From positions 9,788,479 through 9,852,478 of the forward strand of contig CM034109.1 of the NCBI GenBank assembly GCA_019914945.1: a DNA stretch of 64,000 nucleotides, in the 5' to 3' direction. Position 1 is the first letter of the stretch. Every line of letters begins with the position of its first letter. The stretch is from Typha latifolia (Eukaryota > Streptophyta > Magnoliopsida > Poales > Typhaceae). This document shows positions 50,708 to 64,000 of the stretch, piece after piece. Made by a program: the position numbers and the translations under genes. The notes below the pieces were generated by a model. The model searched no databases. It had not been told where the DNA came from and saw only the letters and a list, made by a program, of their open reading frames with translations.

Positions 50708-52557
50708 CTGAGGAGACCAAATCTACCTACCATTTATCTACACTTCTAAGAATCCACATCAAGAAAGAAAGAAAAAGAAAAAGTTCAGGTACTAGAAAAT
50801 GTACGTGTCCACTTTTCCACCTTGCATGATTATTTTAAGCAGTCTCGCAAGATCATCCAAAGTGTCAAAATAATGGTATTAGATTCCATAAATATCTTTC
50901 TATATCCCAAAGTATATACTAACAAAAGAACGCATCAAGAGTTGGAGGACATGCTCACTGCTTACCCCACCTTGGAAAGAGTTTGCCTGAGGAATGGGAT
51001 CTTGTCATCCTCATCTTGGTACGGATCAATCGACTCTATCCTCGGGACCACTTGGGATTAGAGTTTTTTTATTATTATTATTTATTTTTAACCGACCTAC
51101 TTGATAAAATAATTATCCTTTTGATATATATATTTTCTAAAAGCATTAAAGCTTTGTAAAAGCACGAACAAAAAGTGATTTAAGAAAACGATTTGTGTAG
51201 CAATATACCTTACATGATAGTCTCATTTTGTAGATTTAGGTATTTTTTTTTATGGAATATTTTTTTCATGAAATTGTGGAATGTTTTTATTGTCCTGTAG
51301 TTGTCCTAAATTAATAAAAGTTCAAGAGAACTTTATAAATCTCTTTCTCCCTGTTAGAATGTAAAATATAAAATTATTATTTTATATAAACTTTGAAATT
51401 TATAGAGTAATTAATGGATTAATATAGTATCACAGGCAAACATAATTGTTGTAGAATATAAGATATAAAATTCATTGTGTCTTTAAATACATGGCTTTTT
51501 ATTTGACAAAAATTGTAGTACTTTATTTATTTATTTATTTTAAAAGTAGAAGAATGTTTGGATGTGGTTCGGATATAACTTTAAACTAACTTAGTGAGCA
51601 TTAAATTAGTTTAATATCAAAATTTATCCCAAAACTAATTTAGGGTGACCTATTTAAATCTATTCTTTTCTCTCATCTTCTATCTAGTATTTTATATTTA
51701 TTAACAAAGTCTAATTATTATTTTGCCTTTGAAAAAAATTATTTTAATTAATTATCATCCATCCACTATGAAAAAGTTCTTTTGATCATTTGACAAAATA
51801 TCACCTAACTTATTAAATTTTCATACCACAACAAGTATAATCATGGCATTACTAAATCAATTTAAGCTATCTTATTTAAATTTAAGAAATGAGCATAGCC
51901 AACCGAGTTTTGTTTTTGGTTAATAAGATTTTTTTTTCTGTGAGAAGATTAATAAGACATAGTTAACGCTTTGTATTGGTCATAATTTAACTGTATAATA
52001 TAGTTAAAAGGTAATATACACGCAAATATGAGGTATACAAGCAAAGAACTAGCTTTTGAGGAGTATATATGCACAACAAAAAGAAGAGGAAAAACTCCTT
52101 TAGTTAGTATTTACCATCAAAAACCTTAATTTGCTTGGAATCTTCAATCGTTAAATTCCCAAATTACAAAAATTTACAAAATCCAATTTTTATGTCGAAA
52201 CTAGTTCACTTGCCTCAGAGCAATGAAAATCTAGCCGACTTACCAAAATTTTGTATAGTTGGAAACTTTGCTGCTCTTGAGAGGTTCATCTTAGAAAAGA
52301 ATGTCTATATGATGATGATGCCTCATCTGAAAGTAGTAGACAATATCACAACAATTAAAGGGGGAATGACTCAGTAAACAGAGCAAGAGATATATCCAAG
52401 TAATGTTAGTATGTTACATCAAATAAGTAAACCAGCTGGGATCTCTGAAAGGGTTACAGATTAGATGAGAGCCATATTCTCTGTTTACATGCAGAAAGCC
52501 ATAGCTGAGTTAGAGACCATATAAATTATTTAACTGCCGTCAACATATTCATGGGCA

Positions 52558-55325
52558 TTAACCAATCTCCTCAACGACCCTGAAGACATGGACGCGAAGT
52601 TCCATTGGACCAACGATCTCGAACGCACAATAATCTCCTTCTTCAAGACGGTTGCCGCGTGCAAAAGCACACCAACCTCCAGATAAACGATCTCTTGTGC
52701 TTGGAATGTAGACCACCAACCAAGCCTTGCCGCTCGGGTCTCGAAGAACAATCTTGGTTTTGTCACGAGGAAGGTTCGGGCGTGAAAAACTAGTGGGGAA
52801 CCTCTGCATTTGATAAAACCAGGCAACAGTTAAATGTGCAGTTCCATAAACATCATTGCTGCGACTTTCTACAGAAAGCAGCTAGCTGGACCATGAATTG
52901 TAAGCATGAAAAAAATGCGACTGGTTGGGACTATAAAAACAAGATGCTGAATTATAACTTTAGCAACTGCTCTAGCCAAATACTGTCTTATGCTTTCACT
53001 GTGGCAGAGAAAATTGTAAAGAGGAACAAGAACTATAGAACATATATATAGAAGTACAGAATGCACAAGCTTAGTTACCCGACAAGTTCTATCTTAGAAT
53101 ACGAAGTTCAAAACAGAACAATTTAAGCTTATGCATGACTGCAACTAGTTAGCCAACTCTGAAGCAAAAAATAAAACTATAATAGTTAAACTGACAAGTT
53201 ATATCAAGTTATTAACGCACCAGCATATATGGCTTGGAAACATGCATTGTTGTCATACACATGACAGTAAAAGGGAATGGTGAAGTAAATTTGGAGGCAG
53301 CTTCACTTGCTTTTAGCCTTTCTTCATCGGTCACAGGCCGCCTTTTCGAAACATATCCTTTACGTGAGCGAGCAGGTGAACGAACCACACAAGTTGAGAG
53401 CTCAACAGCCTCCTGTTTTATTTTGAGAGGAGAGGATATTCGACTTCCTGCGATAATGTCAATGAAATCATAATTTTCATTCTTCACTGAGGGCTAGAGT
53501 TACTGAAATACAGTTAAATCAAAAAAAAAATCTTTTAACTCAACTGAGAAACATATGCAAAATTGGATCAGTCATTCTAGAAAGAAAACATCTTCTGTTC
53601 CTATACATTAATAATATGTTAAGGAATCTACAGGTATTCACAAGTATTACATCAAAGGTAGTGGTGGGGGAATAATTACTTGAATAATAAACTTTGTTTT
53701 GATAAAACAGTAGGCACTTTCTATTAAAAATCTTGTTTCCAATAAAAATGCATGCAGGAGATCTGATACGATGCTTACTTCTAACTTCCAGTAGAACCGA
53801 GTTAGAAGAGTCAACTTGTAACTGATTTTCTCTATGACAATTGTTAATAGCAAGTGCTGTCAAATCACTTTCACTTGGTTCAGTCTTAATTACACGGACA
53901 ACATCAGATGATTGCTTTGGTGGTCTTCCTCGTTTCTTTTTCACTTCACCAATTGTGGATGTTCCATTGCATTTAGGTGAGAAGAAATCTTCCCTTTCAC
54001 ATGCAGTTGTATCAAAAATTAGAACAGTAAAATTCATGTCTCCATCATATCGGAAGACCAGGAATTCATGCTCCTTCAAAGCATGGTCCTTTACAAAGTT
54101 TTCCCATCCGGCTGCAAGGAATGTGCCTTTCATATCCTTGACTAGTTCAACTCGCCAATGACGACCACTGGGACCTTTAAGGGTAGCTTGCATGGCTGCC
54201 TCTTTTAAGATATGTTTCAAGAAGTTTGGAGGAATTTTCTGCATATGGAAGAGTAATGAGGAAATCATACAGCAAAATTAAACATGTGCTATGTAGCACC
54301 AAGTTTCTAGCACTTTTTAGATTAATTTTTCTATCTGAACCTGTCAACTCACTAATTATTTTAAAACTTTGAATTACTAGAAAAGTGATTTTTACATCTT
54401 ATATTCTATTATGCCCTTTGAGATATTATGACAGGCCCAAGAAATGGACTTAACTAAACGGATGGTTTTATATTTTCAGGCAAAGATGAATATGACAGGT
54501 TTTGAATTCATAAACTCCGGCTCTAATAGTTAAATCGCCAATTATTTTAAAAGCTTAAATTGTTAGACAACAATAATTTTTATATTTTATATTCTAACAA
54601 AGCCAAATGCCACGAAGCTGGCATCTTGTGGTCAGATCAGTTCATAAATAAAAGTATAACCACCACCGCAGCCACCATAACTAATGACAACAGCAAAAAC
54701 AACAATACACTGCCGGTTGCAACTATTAAGGTTACCTGTATGAATACTTTTCTTTGATTCAGATCAATATAATATATGGTTCTTTGCCAAAATTAAATGC
54801 TATAATGTACTTTTACTACTTCCTTCCATATGCATCAATTCTTTGTCTCTCTCTCAGGGCACCTTCTACTTCAACAAAATAACTCCTTTGTACATAAAAA
54901 TGAAAAGCTAATTTGAATTTGAGAAGAAACAAAACCAAAAAAAAAAACAGCACAAATATGGATTGATTTCCTTTTTTATAATCTAATATAAATTATTGTG
55001 AAAATTACTGAAATGTTACTAATAATCCAGCTTTACTATACAACAAAGGCCAGTACATCCACAAATGCATTCCTCAGCAAGAAAACATCTATCTATGTGC
55101 ATATCTTATACAATCTCTACTTCGAGAATGCACTTTGAATAAACAAACACTCTAAAGAACGACCATAACATGCACGAAGAAATGTCCCACTAGTGCAAAG
55201 ATGCATTCCGAAAACGGAAAAGATTGACTTGCCAGGCGCTGCGAGAAGTCTCCCAGGAGCACTTTAAAGAAGTGAGGGTGCCTCGTCGCCGCACACTTCT
55301 CGCGATCCTTCTTCTTTGACTTCAT
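52558..55325 (-). CDS. B3-domain (REM-like) DNA-binding protein with two B3 domains
   Basis: Exons 55233-55325, 53779-54238, 53221-53447 and 52558-52803 give 341 residues. The first B3 domain (about 18-107) reads HFFKVLLGDFSQRL, KIPPNFLKHI, then GWENFVKDHALKEHEFLVFRYDG. A KKKRGRPPK block at 131-139 resembles an AT hook. A Ser-rich linker leads to a second B3 domain (about 242-337) with FTVMCMTTMHVSKPYML, PSGKAWLVVYIP and LEEGDYCAFEIVG. REM-type B3 proteins bind DNA in the nucleus; several act in reproductive development and vernalisation. The target of this one is unknown. The start ATG at 55325 is the first in frame. The first intron (54239-55232) has a GC donor. Confidence 0.9.
54239..55232 (-). 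other. GC-AG intron in the B3 gene
   Basis: On the minus strand the exon ends CAGCGCCTG and the intron begins GCAAGTC, ending CATATGCAG. The join gives SQRL-KIPPNFLKHI, the expected continuous B3 fold. No GT donor close by keeps this alignment. Confidence 0.8.
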
Positions 55326-56013
55326 CCCAGATGGAAAATTTCCCAAGTTGGAACCGATCAAGAATCTTCGGGTTAGCGCGCGAACCGAGGAGGAGGGAAG
55401 CAGAGAGCAGTGGAGGGCGGAGAGATCGAAGTAATAAGTAATGGGTGGGAGAGAAGGGAAAGGAAGAGAGCAAGAAAGCTCGGCTTTTGAGGGCCTTGCT
55501 CGCTGTTTGCCGAGTGGTCGCTTCGGCAATAAAATGGAGAGGCTACTGGGCCATCGACGGGTGGATTTAATTAGTTAATGAATTATTTATTTATTTATTT
55601 ATTTAATGGCGGGAAAGGTAGCATGGATCTCGTTTGGGAGCTAACCGTATCCGTTATTGTAAGAACGCTGAAGCAGATGTCAGGAATGAGAGAGAGGATT
55701 TCGTACTGACCAGGTTGTAGGTTATTCACACGACCTAGACATTTTTATATGGCATTCTTCCCAAAAGTCTCGGATAATTGTTTAGTAATTTTTATTAAAA
55801 TACAGGGTTTGAATTAAAAACAGTGAAACATAGGATATAATCTGGGTGTGAAATGAAAAAGATGTAGCAACAAATTTATAGAAAGTTGAGGGGTGAAATT
55901 GCAAAAAGTAAAATAAACACCGACTGCTGGTTTCCTTCCCTTCTTTTATCGCGTTGCGAGCTTTCGAGAGGCAAGCTCTTGTCATTTCTCGTTCGCAGCG
56001 GCGAAGACGAGCA
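55326..56013. promoter_or_regulatory. Shared divergent promoter region of B3 and cereblon genes
   Basis: Two genes point away from each other with 688 bases between start codons. The region holds a TGGGCC site II element at 55547-55552 and a (TTTA)n tract at about 55583-55605. No clear TATA box is seen on either side. A shared bidirectional promoter is inference. Confidence 0.45.
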
Positions 56014-59000
56014 ATGGAGGAGGAGGACCGCCTTCTCGAAAGCGAGCGGCTTCAAATGGAGCAGATCCGAGAACTTGACATGGAGGAGCTCCAGATCGAA
56101 GAGGTCGACGAAGACTTCGAGCCCTCCTCCGATGACGAGAACACCCTCCTCAGGTTCCTATCTCTCCCTTCTTGTGATTTCCCATCCCTCTCCATGATCG
56201 CCATCTAGGGTTTTGTTTTGTCCTTTGGTAACGGAATGACCCTTGCGTTCAGAAGTGACATAGATTTTGTTTGATTCGCGCTAGGTCAAGTAGGCGAGAG
56301 TCGTATCTGGTCAGCGATGGAAGCTAGTGGGAAAATGATGCGTTTGTTGCGTTATTGTTAGTATAATTTGGATTTGAAAGGGTGAAACTGGATGATTGGT
56401 GTGCTTGGTGACACGAGAAGGGAAGAGAAATAGAGAAAAAAAAAGTATTAATTATCCTTACTCCCGGACTTGATTTTAGTTTCTTTTTCCCTATTCTTTA
56501 TTCTGGTTATAATCTCTCTTGATTTTTGTTTAGGTTGTTATGGATTGGATTTGGTTTGGGATTGTTATAACTTACTTCTAAGTTCTAATGTGGGATTTGC
56601 CTGCTGAAGTGACTGGTTTGCACCATCTTATATCATGCGAGTACAATATCTTCTCCTAAGAATCTTGAAGTGTAATTTATTTTGTTGGTTCTTGTTGATG
56701 TCTTCGGTACTTAATGCTGCAGCTTCAGATACATCTTTACCCTATGATATCCTCGTCTCCTCAATGTCTATTATGTACATATTTAATCAAAGAAATTGGG
56801 GGAGGAGATAAAAAAGGTCATGCATACAAAGTTGGTCCATATTTTATACTTTTTCGTCATTGTTTCTTATGGATTCTTTTCCTCTTAGTAGAAGTGGTCA
56901 TGGAGATGGAGGCGCTGGTCCATCAGGTGGCTTTACCTTCAATACATGTTTGGCCTCCTTGCATACATATCTTGGTGGTATTATCCTTTCTTTTTTCCTC
57001 TTTTTTTTTTTCTTTCGGTGATTATATCTTTACTAGCAGAACACTTTTCATTTACTTCATTCATGTAACAGAGGTTGATGATACCCATGGTAGGCTCTCA
57101 TTCTTGGATGGTGGTGCAATTTTAAACTTGCCAATGTTCTATCTTGAAGGTATATTTAAAGTGTAGCTATAGACTCCTTGAGGCCAACATTTTTCTTTTC
57201 AACCCATTTTTATAATGCATTATCATTTTTTTTTTGGACTGTTACTGTTTTCATTTTTTGAATTTCCCTAGATTAAGACCATACTTTGCTGGTATAATTG
57301 TATCATATAAGATTTAATAATTTGGCCACAAAAAATTATCAGGAGTTGTTTTGTTCCCCGAAGCGACTCTACCTCTTAGAGTAATACAACCTAGATTCAT
57401 AGCGGCCGTGGAAAAAGCTCTGAATCAGGTTGATGCTCCATACACTATAGGTGTGGTATGTTGATCTTCACTTTGACTTCATGCACTTTACTAACTTGTT
57501 CTTTTCTATTTAATAAGAACTGATTTCGGAATTGGTTCAGATTCGTGTTTATAGGCATCCAGATGATGGGAGGCTTTCTTTTGCTTCAGTTGGAACAACT
57601 GCAGAGGTGTGGCTTCCTTTAAGATGCAAGTTCATCCATGCCACTAACATTTGATATATTTACAATTGACCAATATGTAGGAAAGCTGGTTGCTTTAATC
57701 TTAGTTCATATGATTTTTTTGTATAATTTGGAAATTTGTGATGTATCATTGTGATTACTTCATTCCCACCAACACGTTCTGTGACTGATGCCTTTTGAGA
57801 GTTCTTATTCATCTTACTATACTTGTTTTTTAATCTTCATCTTTTGTATATTCTTTTGGCTGCTATGCTTGGTATATTGCTGGACACTAATCTTATTAGT
57901 CAAGGGACTAGCAACTTAGAATGTAGTGGAAGAAGTTTAATGATCATCACTATTTGTTATTCTAATGTTGTTGGAGAAACAAACAAATTCATGTTAGTAC
58001 TTAATATCTGCTCTTGGGCATCAGCCAGACAGGTCCCGCTGATGTCTCCAATTTTCTGTTCTAGATACGTCAATATCGACGGCTGGAAGATGGTTCAGTA
58101 AATGTGGTTACTCGAGGTCAGCAGCGCTTTCGTTTGAGACGCCGTTGGATAGATGTTGAAGGAGCGGTGAGCCTGGTGTTCTGTTTGATTTTAAATCAGT
58201 TTGGTCTTTCAAAGAGCATTGAACGAGATAATATGTCTTCTTTTCTTCTTTTAACAGCCATGTGGTGAAGTCCAAATTGTTCAGGAGGATACTCCTCTGA
58301 GAACCCCAAAGGATGCTTTTGGACAGCTGGCGGCAGTTAATAACTTTCAGAAATGTAGTTTTCCACCTGCTGTTAGTTCAGGTGCTTCTCCTGCTAAACA
58401 TCATGGATGTGCAGATGTAGATAATGATTGGGAATCTATATCATCTATTAGTGATCATTCAGCAGCAGACACAAGAATTTGTGATTGGGGTTCTGCTTCC
58501 AGTGATTCCCCAGATACGTATGAGATGCTTAATGAGTACTCAAGTGGTGATGAAGAGTTAAGACATGGGCGGCTTCGGAGACAGAAAAAACGTTGTTCAA
58601 AAAAGCTCCATGGATCAAGTCAATTTTATAAGCATGATAAAATGAATGAGGAAGATAAGCTTGGGTGGGACTCTATTGAGGAGTATCCACTGGGGAAAAA
58701 AATAGGTGCAAATGAGAAAAGGAAAAGGCATTGGGCAGCCAGTGATTCAAAACAGGCATTCCAGGCTCCAATGTCTTTTTGGCCTCGGTGGGTTTACCAA
58801 ATGTATGACTCATATTCACTTGCTCAAACGGCTGCAGGTACGGATATCATTTTCCATGTTTTGGCATAGCACGACTTGTTTCATTTGAACTCAACATACA
58901 AAGTTCTGATGAGATTTCCATATGACTTGTTTGTTCTTATGGGAATACTGCTTTTATGTGCTAAAGAAGATCTTGCTTTTCGATTTAGACAGCAGAGTTG

Positions 59001-60472
59001 TTTCAATATTTCCAGGTCTTACACTTGAGGGTGTCTTTTACCTGGTGGTGCTTGTTTGAAGCACTGAATCTGATCTTCAGTGATAGGTTGAGGCTGCATA
59101 ATCTATCCCTACTCAGTCCTCATGGCTTTAAACTCGTGCACTTAATGCCCTTTTGTAGTCCTTCACTTGAGTATTCTAGTATATAGTTCTCATCTTTTTT
59201 GGCAGATCACTGTAAACATTTATATATCTGGCATCTTAGAGCCTGATAGCAGTTTCAGATGGTCTGATCTCTGGACTCTGGACCATTCTTTTGGCTATCT
59301 AGATTTTGAGATTGGTTAATGAGCTTTTAAAAGCAAGTGTATCAGTGATCTTGAGAGCTCAATGATCAGGTACTTCTATGTTATTCTCTTTGTCATCTCT
59401 TGATAGGGTCATCTTGACTCAAGAATAGTTGTGTAAATTCTATATGTACTTCAAAGGCAGTATCTTGAAACTTGAAAATAATATAATTTGGTTGCTATGC
59501 ATTATGTATTGTATGTTTGCATTTGCAATATTACTGATAACTCTTGAGTATGCATGGCATATAGATTCTAAATAATACTCTATAAACAATGTCAGTAATC
59601 TCATGTTGTTGCTGCAGATCTATGGAGGCAAATAATCATAAACCCAAGCATGGATGACTATGTAAAAAAACCAGGTCTCTTGTCTTTCTATATTGGAAGC
59701 AAACTACCTATGTCAGAATCAACAAGGCAGGAGCTGCTAGAAATCGATGGAATTTCATATCGATTGCGGAGGGAGATCCAGTTACTCAGGGACTTTAATC
59801 TCTTACGCTGTAAAAACTGTCTGGTAATCTTACAACCTTTAAAGTTAGTTTTGCTTTGCTAGATGACATCAAAATATTTTCATTTGGTGGTGACTTTGAT
59901 CATGATTTTGTTTGTTATAGACCCTTATTGCAAAGCGCAGTGACATGGTGGTGATGTCTAGTGATGGACCTCTTAATGCTTACGTGAACCCAGGTGGTTA
60001 TGTCCACGAGGTTATAACTGTTCACAATGCAACGGGGCTGGCACTTCTTGGTACTCCTGTTAAAGAGCATAGCTGGTTTCCTGGGTATGAAATCAGCTTA
60101 TGAATTACTAGTTTCTTGTTAAGTTTGATCATCAAGAAGTTCACATATGAATATTTAATATTGTCATGAAAGCTGTTCTCTATGATTTTCAAGGATTTCA
60201 TTGATGATATTTTGTTTCTTTTGCTTTCTAAGAATGATAAGTTGCAACTAATTACCAAATATATGATCTTATAACAGAGCTGCTCTGTTATATCGGTTTA
60301 AGCTGTAACACTTCTTGTTTGCAGTTATGCATGGACAGTCACAAACTGCGCCATATGCGAGAGCAACATGGGCTGGTTATTTACGGCCACCAGGAAGAAT
60401 TTACTACCCAAGTCCTTTTGGGGGATCCGCAGCTCCCAGGTTGCAGATGATACACAATCTCGAGCAAGATGA
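56014..60472 (+). CDS. Cereblon-like protein (LON-like and CULT domains), DDB1-CUL4 substrate receptor
   Basis: Ten exons give 561 residues: 56014-56153, 56889-56977, 57072-57149, 57343-57455, 57541-57606, 58065-58166, 58258-58837, 59618-59823, 59921-60084 and 60325-60472. An acidic N-terminus precedes a LON-like domain (about 77-220: LNLPMFYLEGVVLFPEATLPLRV, split here by an exon joint). A Ser/acidic then Lys-rich linker follows, then FWPRWVYQMYD, matching the DDB1-contact region of animal cereblon. The C-terminal CULT domain keeps the zinc ligands Cys454, Cys457, Cys521 and Cys524 and the aromatic ligand pocket His508, Trp510, Trp516, Trp530 and Phe532, with the spacing of human His378, Trp380, Trp386, Trp400 and Phe402. 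Human cereblon recruits targets for ubiquitination; the plant role is little known. Exon 2 may begin at 56889 or 56892. Confidence 0.93.
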
Positions 60473-61423
60473 GGAATATGATAGCAAAATAGAAGTCCAA
60501 TTCAGTAGTCCTTAAATCTTAAACGTGGGTGATCGATGCTTGTATGTGACAGCTAACTAGCTAAGCCTTTTTCTTGGAGTGCATCTTTGTTATGGTTCAT
60601 CTTCTACTTCTATAGTAAAGCCGCTTGTAACGGAAGAATAATGTAATGTGTATTATAATGGTACTAGTACCTGTCAGCACGGATAATCCAACCGTTGGTA
60701 TACCGAGTTGACTTAAAATCTTGAAAGAAAATTGTGACTATTTTGTGTACCCTATCGGGGTTGAAGCTCGTCTCATACACTCAAAGAGTAATAGTGCAGC
60801 ATAATACTATCCTTCGCTCGTGTACTTCCATAATGCAGGCCAATATATTATTTAATCAAGACATAGTATCTTTAGCTTAGAATTGATTCCAATAATACGG
60901 TGAATGAATTGTACTCGTACTCTTCTCTGGGTCGTGGCCTTTTGCGATCCCTTTTTGCGTCTCTGATCTTTTTTTTTTAAAAAAAAGAATAATTTTTTAG
61001 CCTACAGGCTATCCTCACTAGACTCAAATCATCAAATGGGCTCCAAATTTTATAATAATATGTCAATTGGAGGGAACAGTTCAATGGCCAAGTTTCTGTT
61101 TTAGTATATGATCCGGTCCACGAACGAGCAACCTCTAATCCAGTGTCTATAGCCGGACACGACAGCTGCAGCATTCCATAAACGGAGAGGGCTTTCAACA
61201 AATGACGAGTAGTCGAGTACAAGTAATAGAAGCACGTACCTCTCAATTTATTCAACATAATGGCCTTGTTACTAGTATCTATTTTACACACAGTACTCCC
61301 AGATTCATCTGGAGAGGCTAAAAGTAACAGAAACAACAAGTACAGATGCATAACTGCATTATTGCAACATACAAAACGTAGTGGTAACTGTACTTCTTTT
61401 ACAAGATCGGAAATAACCTTAAT
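60473..61423. other. Convergent intergenic region
   Basis: This 951-base gap lies between two converging genes and should contain both 3' untranslated regions. An open frame on the minus strand at 60977-61351 has no recognised domain and probably lies in the malic-enzyme 3' end. Confidence 0.55.
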
Positions 61424-63562
<2,139 letters not shown>

Positions 63563-64000
63563 CTGCAACCACAAAAGAGCATGCATTTGCATTGAACTTA
63601 TGATAGGTAAAAGGAAATGGCAAAAAATAGAGGAGAAAAATCGTTGGCCTCAACAAGAAATGAGAACTACAGAACTATTAACAGAGAAACATATACTACT
63701 GTCCAATAATCTGACATGAAATTTCCTGTTGCCTTAACAGCAAACCACTTCAATTTTTCATGTATATGAAGGTATAAACGCTACATTAATCAATCAGAAA
63801 AGCTACTAAAAGATCCTAATTGAAATTCCACCATCATATTGGTCTAAGTATGAATGCTGGAACACAGAGTTTAATACTCATATATGGTTACATATAATAT
63901 CAAGTGCCCTTCCCTCTGGAAGGCAGTGCAAAATACTCCAAGACATTGAACACCTGAAGGAATAAGATTCCTGACAGGGTGGGTATGATGGTCTTCAAAA
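63563..64000 (-). other. Malic-enzyme intron running to the window edge
   Basis: No malic-enzyme exon could be placed here. The sequence is read as part of the intron before the exon at 63515-63562. Confidence 0.6.

Larger units (their letters stand above)
46761..52557. other. Long spacer upstream of the PHP gene
   Basis: About 5.8 kb with no supported protein gene. It includes diverged direct repeats between 47577 and 48110, a (CTT)9 microsatellite at 50678-50704, and a very AT-rich stretch from 51060 to 52100. Short open frames here lack any recognised domain. The last 100 bases are probably the 3' untranslated region of the B3 gene. Confidence 0.5.

Noticed and set aside
55326..55529. N-terminal extension of the B3 protein
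   Set aside because: No in-frame ATG exists upstream of 55325.
60977..61351. 124-residue minus-strand open frame
   Set aside because: No family resemblance; it lies where the malic-enzyme 3' untranslated region is expected.
63958..64000. Minus-strand stretch ending ATCTTATTCCTTCAG that looked like the malic-enzyme exon with LFL before GAGE
   Set aside because: It lacks the GAGE motif and upstream codons do not align; the true exon should be beyond the window.

Overview
The window is nuclear DNA from a flowering plant. Genes are split by many short, AT-rich introns, two carry TATA boxes close to their starts, the tRNA-Lys gene is of nuclear plant type, and every recognised family (GATA factor, DUF1677, DUF761, APD RING ligase, golgin candidate 1, HD16/MLK kinase, KIN-14 with a CH domain, phosphotransfer protein, B3 factor, plant cereblon, NADP-malic enzyme) is standard angiosperm content. 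The phosphotransfer protein looks most like monocot pseudo-HPt proteins, so a monocot is my best guess, but this is inference. I see no intact transposon and no prokaryotic or viral gene. Exon boundaries were worked out by hand from splice sites, reading phase and family alignment. Each complete model gives an uninterrupted reading frame.

Layout, left to right. 1-2500: promoter DNA with a dense G-box cluster. 2501-3936: GATA factor (+). 3937-9424: gene-poor, with one possible non-coding transcript. 9425-10410: DUF1677 protein (+). 11121-11783: DUF761 protein (-), tail to tail with the previous gene. 11784-14044: AT-rich spacer. 14045-16888: APD-type membrane RING E3 ligase (+). 17435-17507: tRNA-Lys (-). 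17725-24535: golgin-84-like Golgi tether, 21 exons (+). 26414-30675: HD16/MLK casein-kinase-1-like kinase, 16 exons (+). 30676-34835: spacer holding a 36-bp tandem repeat and a broken tRNA-Phe. 34836-42792: KIN-14 kinesin, 21 coding exons (-). 44240-46695: pseudo-phosphotransfer protein (-). 46696-52557: spacer. 52558-55325: double-B3 factor with an AT-hook-like motif (-). 56014-60472: cereblon orthologue (+), head to head with the B3 gene. 61424-63562: 3' part of an NADP-malic enzyme gene (-), whose 5' part lies beyond the window.

The genes are independent single-copy units, not an operon or cluster. The shared theme, if any, is ordinary cell biology and signalling: transcription factors (GATA, B3), light/hormone kinase, cytokinin phosphorelay, ubiquitin ligases (APD, cereblon), Golgi tethering, microtubule motor and carbon metabolism. 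I found no previously undescribed system. The best second-look items are an AT-AC (U12-type) intron in the kinesin motor domain, a (TC)28 microsatellite that touches the 5' splice site of a phosphotransfer-gene intron, two GC-AG introns, a tRNA-Phe that has lost its B box, and complete conservation of the thalidomide-pocket residues in the plant cereblon.
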